Shown one piece after another: positions 35,020-37,198 of a stretch of DNA of 37,198 nt (position 1 is its first letter; each line of letters begins with the position of its first letter). The notes beneath the pieces were generated by a model, which ran no database searches, was not told the DNA's origin, and worked only from the letters and a program-made list of their open reading frames with translations. The DNA lies in contig NZ_LOPV01000041.1 of NCBI RefSeq assembly GCF_001469865.1, positions 1 through 37,198 of the forward strand, given 5' to 3'. The DNA is from Haloferax profundi. GTDB taxonomy: Archaea > Halobacteriota > Halobacteria > Halobacteriales > Haloferacaceae. A program made the translations under genes and the position numbers.

Positions 35020-37198
35020 CTACCCGTCTCTCGCTGCCGTCTGTAGCCGAGTGAGTCTCGAAATCGTCTCTTCTGTGACCATCTCACGGACGTCCAGGAC
35101 GTCGAGGACGGTCCGTGCGTCCGCCGGCGTGAGGCCGTAGAGGTCGAAGACGGCCGCATCGAGTTCCATCTGTGCGTCCGACAGTGCCGCCTCGATGCGG
35201 ACGATATCTGTCGGTCTCTCGTCCAAGTCGACGTCGCTTCCGACGGCATCGCTCACGTCGCGCTGAACGTCGCGGACGAGTGTGACTGCCGGTTCGACAG
35301 ACGCCTCGCCAGCGCCGCGCACGACGGCTTTCTCCAACACGTGCCGGAGGTGGTCGACGTTCACTCGCGAGTCGAGCAGTGCTGCTACCGAGAGCGAGAC
35401 CAACTGGAGTTGTTCGCGGGTTCGAAACTCGACGCTGAGCACCGCCGTCTCGACGCCGTCGTCGATGCCGTAGAGGACGCCCGACGGCCTGTCGGTGTCG
35501 CCGACGAACTCGAACGCCGAGTACTCCCGTTCGAGTACGTCACCGTCGCCGTCTGGCTCCACCGAACAGTCGACAACCCACGCTTCGGTCGCCTCTTCGG
35601 TGTCACCTGCCGAGTGGTCTGCTCCGAGAATCGCCGCGAGCGTTCGGTCAGCAGTGGTCTGTGCCTCGACGCGACGCTTCCACGCCTGTCGGAAGTGGAA
35701 CCGACGCGCCGAGAGCGCTTCGAGGCGTTCGACGAGTGGCGTGAGTTCTGTCGTCCCTTCGATAGCGAGGCCACGAAGTTGCGTCAGCGACACCCGCGGG
35801 AAGAGGTGTTGTCCCATCTTCTCGCCAGTGACGAGTGACTGGAGGTACGCGACGCGACTGTTCAGCACGCCGAGGAGGTGCTGGTAGTCGTAGTCGTCGT
35901 CGGTCAGGACGACCGAAATCACCGACTTGGGGAAGAGTCGCGTCGTCGTCGAACGAGCGGCTATCAACCCGGTCTCTCGTTTCGAGGGCACCTCGCGTAA
36001 CAGGACCTTTTCGCCGTCGAGAAATCGTTTCGGGGGAATCCGGAAGAACTCAGCAGACGTATCGACGTACTGTGTCGGCGACGAGTCGAGGTGGAATCGC
36101 CTGAGGGACGCAGCACGCGTGTCTGGCACGTGTGCATCGTGGTCGCTCTCCTCGGAGTGGAACACCTCGTTCTCGATTTCCGCGGGAGTGTGGATGCTCC
36201 GGTGATAGAGTTGGTAGCCGACGGTCAGGTCGGCGATATCGGCCAACGTGGTCGCGTTCGCGGTCATCTTCGCGGTAATCGCGTACTCTTTTGCACCCAC
36301 GTAGGGGTTGACGTGATACGCCGGCGGTTCGATACTCGCCGGCGGGACGGTCCGAACTGGTTGGAACTCGCCATCTGTCGTGAGTTCGCCGACGGTGATT
36401 CCGCCCCGGCCGAAGTCGTCGTCACTCGACTCGACGACTGTCGGCGGTCCCTGCTTGTCGACGACGACTGCGATACTGTTCTGGCCAACGTCGGTGAACG
36501 CCGAGTCTGGCACGAACGCAATCGTCGTGAGTCGCGCACTGCGTAACAGGACGCGTCGAAGGTCTCTCGCACCGGGAATCGAGAGCCACGTGTTCGGCGT
36601 CACCAGACCCATACACCCGTTCGTCGCGGTGAACGACCGTTCGAGGAAGTACCGATAGAGGTCCGGTCGGCCCGATTGGTACTCGTACCGCTCGGCCAGA
36701 AAGCGCGTGACGTGTTCGCCCCCGTGTGTCACCCACGGCGGGTTGCCGACGACGCAGTCGAACCCGCCGCTATCTTGATACACGTGCCAGAACTGGAGCG
36801 GCCAGTAGAACGGCGTCGTCTCGTCGAGAAGTGCTGCCGACGCCTGTGAGTCTTCGACGGACGCTTCGAACATCGCGTCGAGTTCTGGCCGAATCTGTCC
36901 CCGTACGTCTACCGCTCGTCTGAGCGACTCTCGTTCTCGCGTGTCCTCGAGGGCGGCAATACGGGCGTGAGCGATTGCTCGCATCTCCGTCCCGTACTGC
37001 GCGTGGAGTACGTCCTGTACCCGCTCATCGGGGAGTCCGACGAGTGCATCACCACACCCGAAGTTCACCTCGAACTCGGGCCAGTCACACCCGCCGGCGG
37101 ACGTCTCGCCTAGTTCTGTGGTCTCGGGGTGACGGTCAGTTTCGACGCCACTGTCGAACTCGGGGTCACGGCCGACGGCGGCGAGCCAGACGTTGAGT
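35020..37198 (-). CDS. Eco57I/type IIG-like DNA methyltransferase, C-terminal part
   Basis: A frame of at least 726 residues enters from the right edge, so the N-terminus is missing. It holds an N6-adenine methyltransferase core: VNFGCGDALVG near the edge, then FDCVVGNPPWVTHGG with the catalytic NPPW at about 36735-36750, and LVTPNTWLSI. A target-recognition-like region (about 35750-36300, with KMGQHLFPRVS) and a long acidic C-terminal part follow. This is the Eco57I-type layout, in which one protein can both methylate and restrict. Whether a nuclease domain exists lies outside the window. The GTG at 37068 is internal, because coding continues upstream in the same frame. Confidence 0.88.
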   Translation of the reverse strand, partial: LNVWLAAVGRDPEFDSGVETDRHPETTELGETSAGGCDWPEFEVNFGCGDALVGLPDERVQDVLHAQYGTEMRAIAHARIAALEDTRERESLRRAVDVRGQIRPELDAMFEASVEDSQASAALLDETTPFYWPLQFWHVYQDSGGFDCVVGNPPWVTHGGEHVTRFLAERYEYQSGRPDLYRYFLERSFTATNGCMGLVTPNTWLSIPGARDLRRVLLRSARLTTIAFVPDSAFTDVGQNSIAVVVDKQGPPTVVESSDDDFGRGGITVGELTTDGEFQPVRTVPPASIEPPAYHVNPYVGAKEYAITAKMTANATTLADIADLTVGYQLYHRSIHTPAEIENEVFHSEESDHDAHVPDTRAASLRRFHLDSSPTQYVDTSAEFFRIPPKRFLDGEKVLLREVPSKRETGLIAARSTTTRLFPKSVISVVLTDDDYDYQHLLGVLNSRVAYLQSLVTGEKMGQHLFPRVSLTQLRGLAIEGTTELTPLVERLEALSARRFHFRQAWKRRVEAQTTADRTLAAILGADHSAGDTEEATEAWVVDCSVEPDGDGDVLEREYSAFEFVGDTDRPSGVLYGIDDGVETAVLSVEFRTREQLQLVSLSVAALLDSRVNVDHLRHVLEKAVVRGAGEASVEPAVTLVRDVQRDVSDAVGSDVDLDERPTDIVRIEAALSDAQMELDAAVFDLYGLTPADARTVLDVLDVREMVTEETISRLTRLQTAARDG

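Overview
The window is high-GC DNA coding for strongly acidic (Asp/Glu-rich) proteins. It has archaeal information-processing genes (rps19e, a PDCD5-type DNA-binding protein, class I lysyl-tRNA synthetase, archaeal UMP kinase) and many TATA-like boxes about 27 bp upstream of start codons, the pattern of leaderless haloarchaeal transcripts. A PitA-type Cld-ABM heme protein and a MobB-MoaE fusion point to the Haloferax/Halogeometricum side of the Halobacteria. The genus is an inference from gene content, not from a database comparison.

Layout. 1-8264: mostly minus-strand housekeeping and envelope genes (amphi-Trp protein, HAD hydrolase, truA, universal stress protein, hisS, EamA transporter, PP-loop protein, PDCD5 homologue, rps19e, flippase-like membrane protein). 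8469-13342: thiL, a site-2-protease-type peptidase, a small winged-helix-like protein, MobB-MoaE, a small membrane protein and pyrH. 13344-19592: lysS directly behind pyrH, a LURP-one-like protein, an acidic single-TM protein, a second site-2 protease with internal PDZ-like segments, and pitA. 19623-24860: two small proteins and an aldo/keto reductase, then a convergent sucrose/fructan pair, a GH32 fructosidase with an extra N-terminal domain and a GH68 levansucrase. 25044-26652: a hexapeptide acyltransferase, a membrane zinc-ribbon protein and a 59-residue protein.

26653-27350 is a non-coding block: an intact tRNA-Gly(CCC) followed on its 3' side by at least five truncated and decayed copies of the tRNA 3' end, mixed with perfect short hairpins and a 55-bp direct repeat. 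After nadE, an enoyl-CoA hydratase and a degenerate prenyl-synthase-like protein comes tRNA-Thr(GGT), which is the insertion site of a very small integrative element. A perfect 36-bp direct repeat (29932-29967 and 32369-32404) bounds about 2.4 kb holding a tyrosine recombinase and two AT-rich genes for unrecognised membrane proteins, with no replication gene. It is the clearest accessory unit and the best candidate for something undescribed. The window ends with a zinc alcohol dehydrogenase, an MFS transporter and the C-terminal part of a large Eco57I/type IIG-like DNA methyltransferase that runs off the right edge.

How the genes fit together. Most genes form short transcription units with their own promoters. 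Likely co-transcribed pairs are pyrH-lysS, PDCD5-PP-loop protein, aldo/keto reductase with its 56-residue follower, and the integrase with its two cargo genes. The GH68/GH32 pair plausibly makes and hydrolyses fructose polymers or sucrose, but neither protein shows an export signal.
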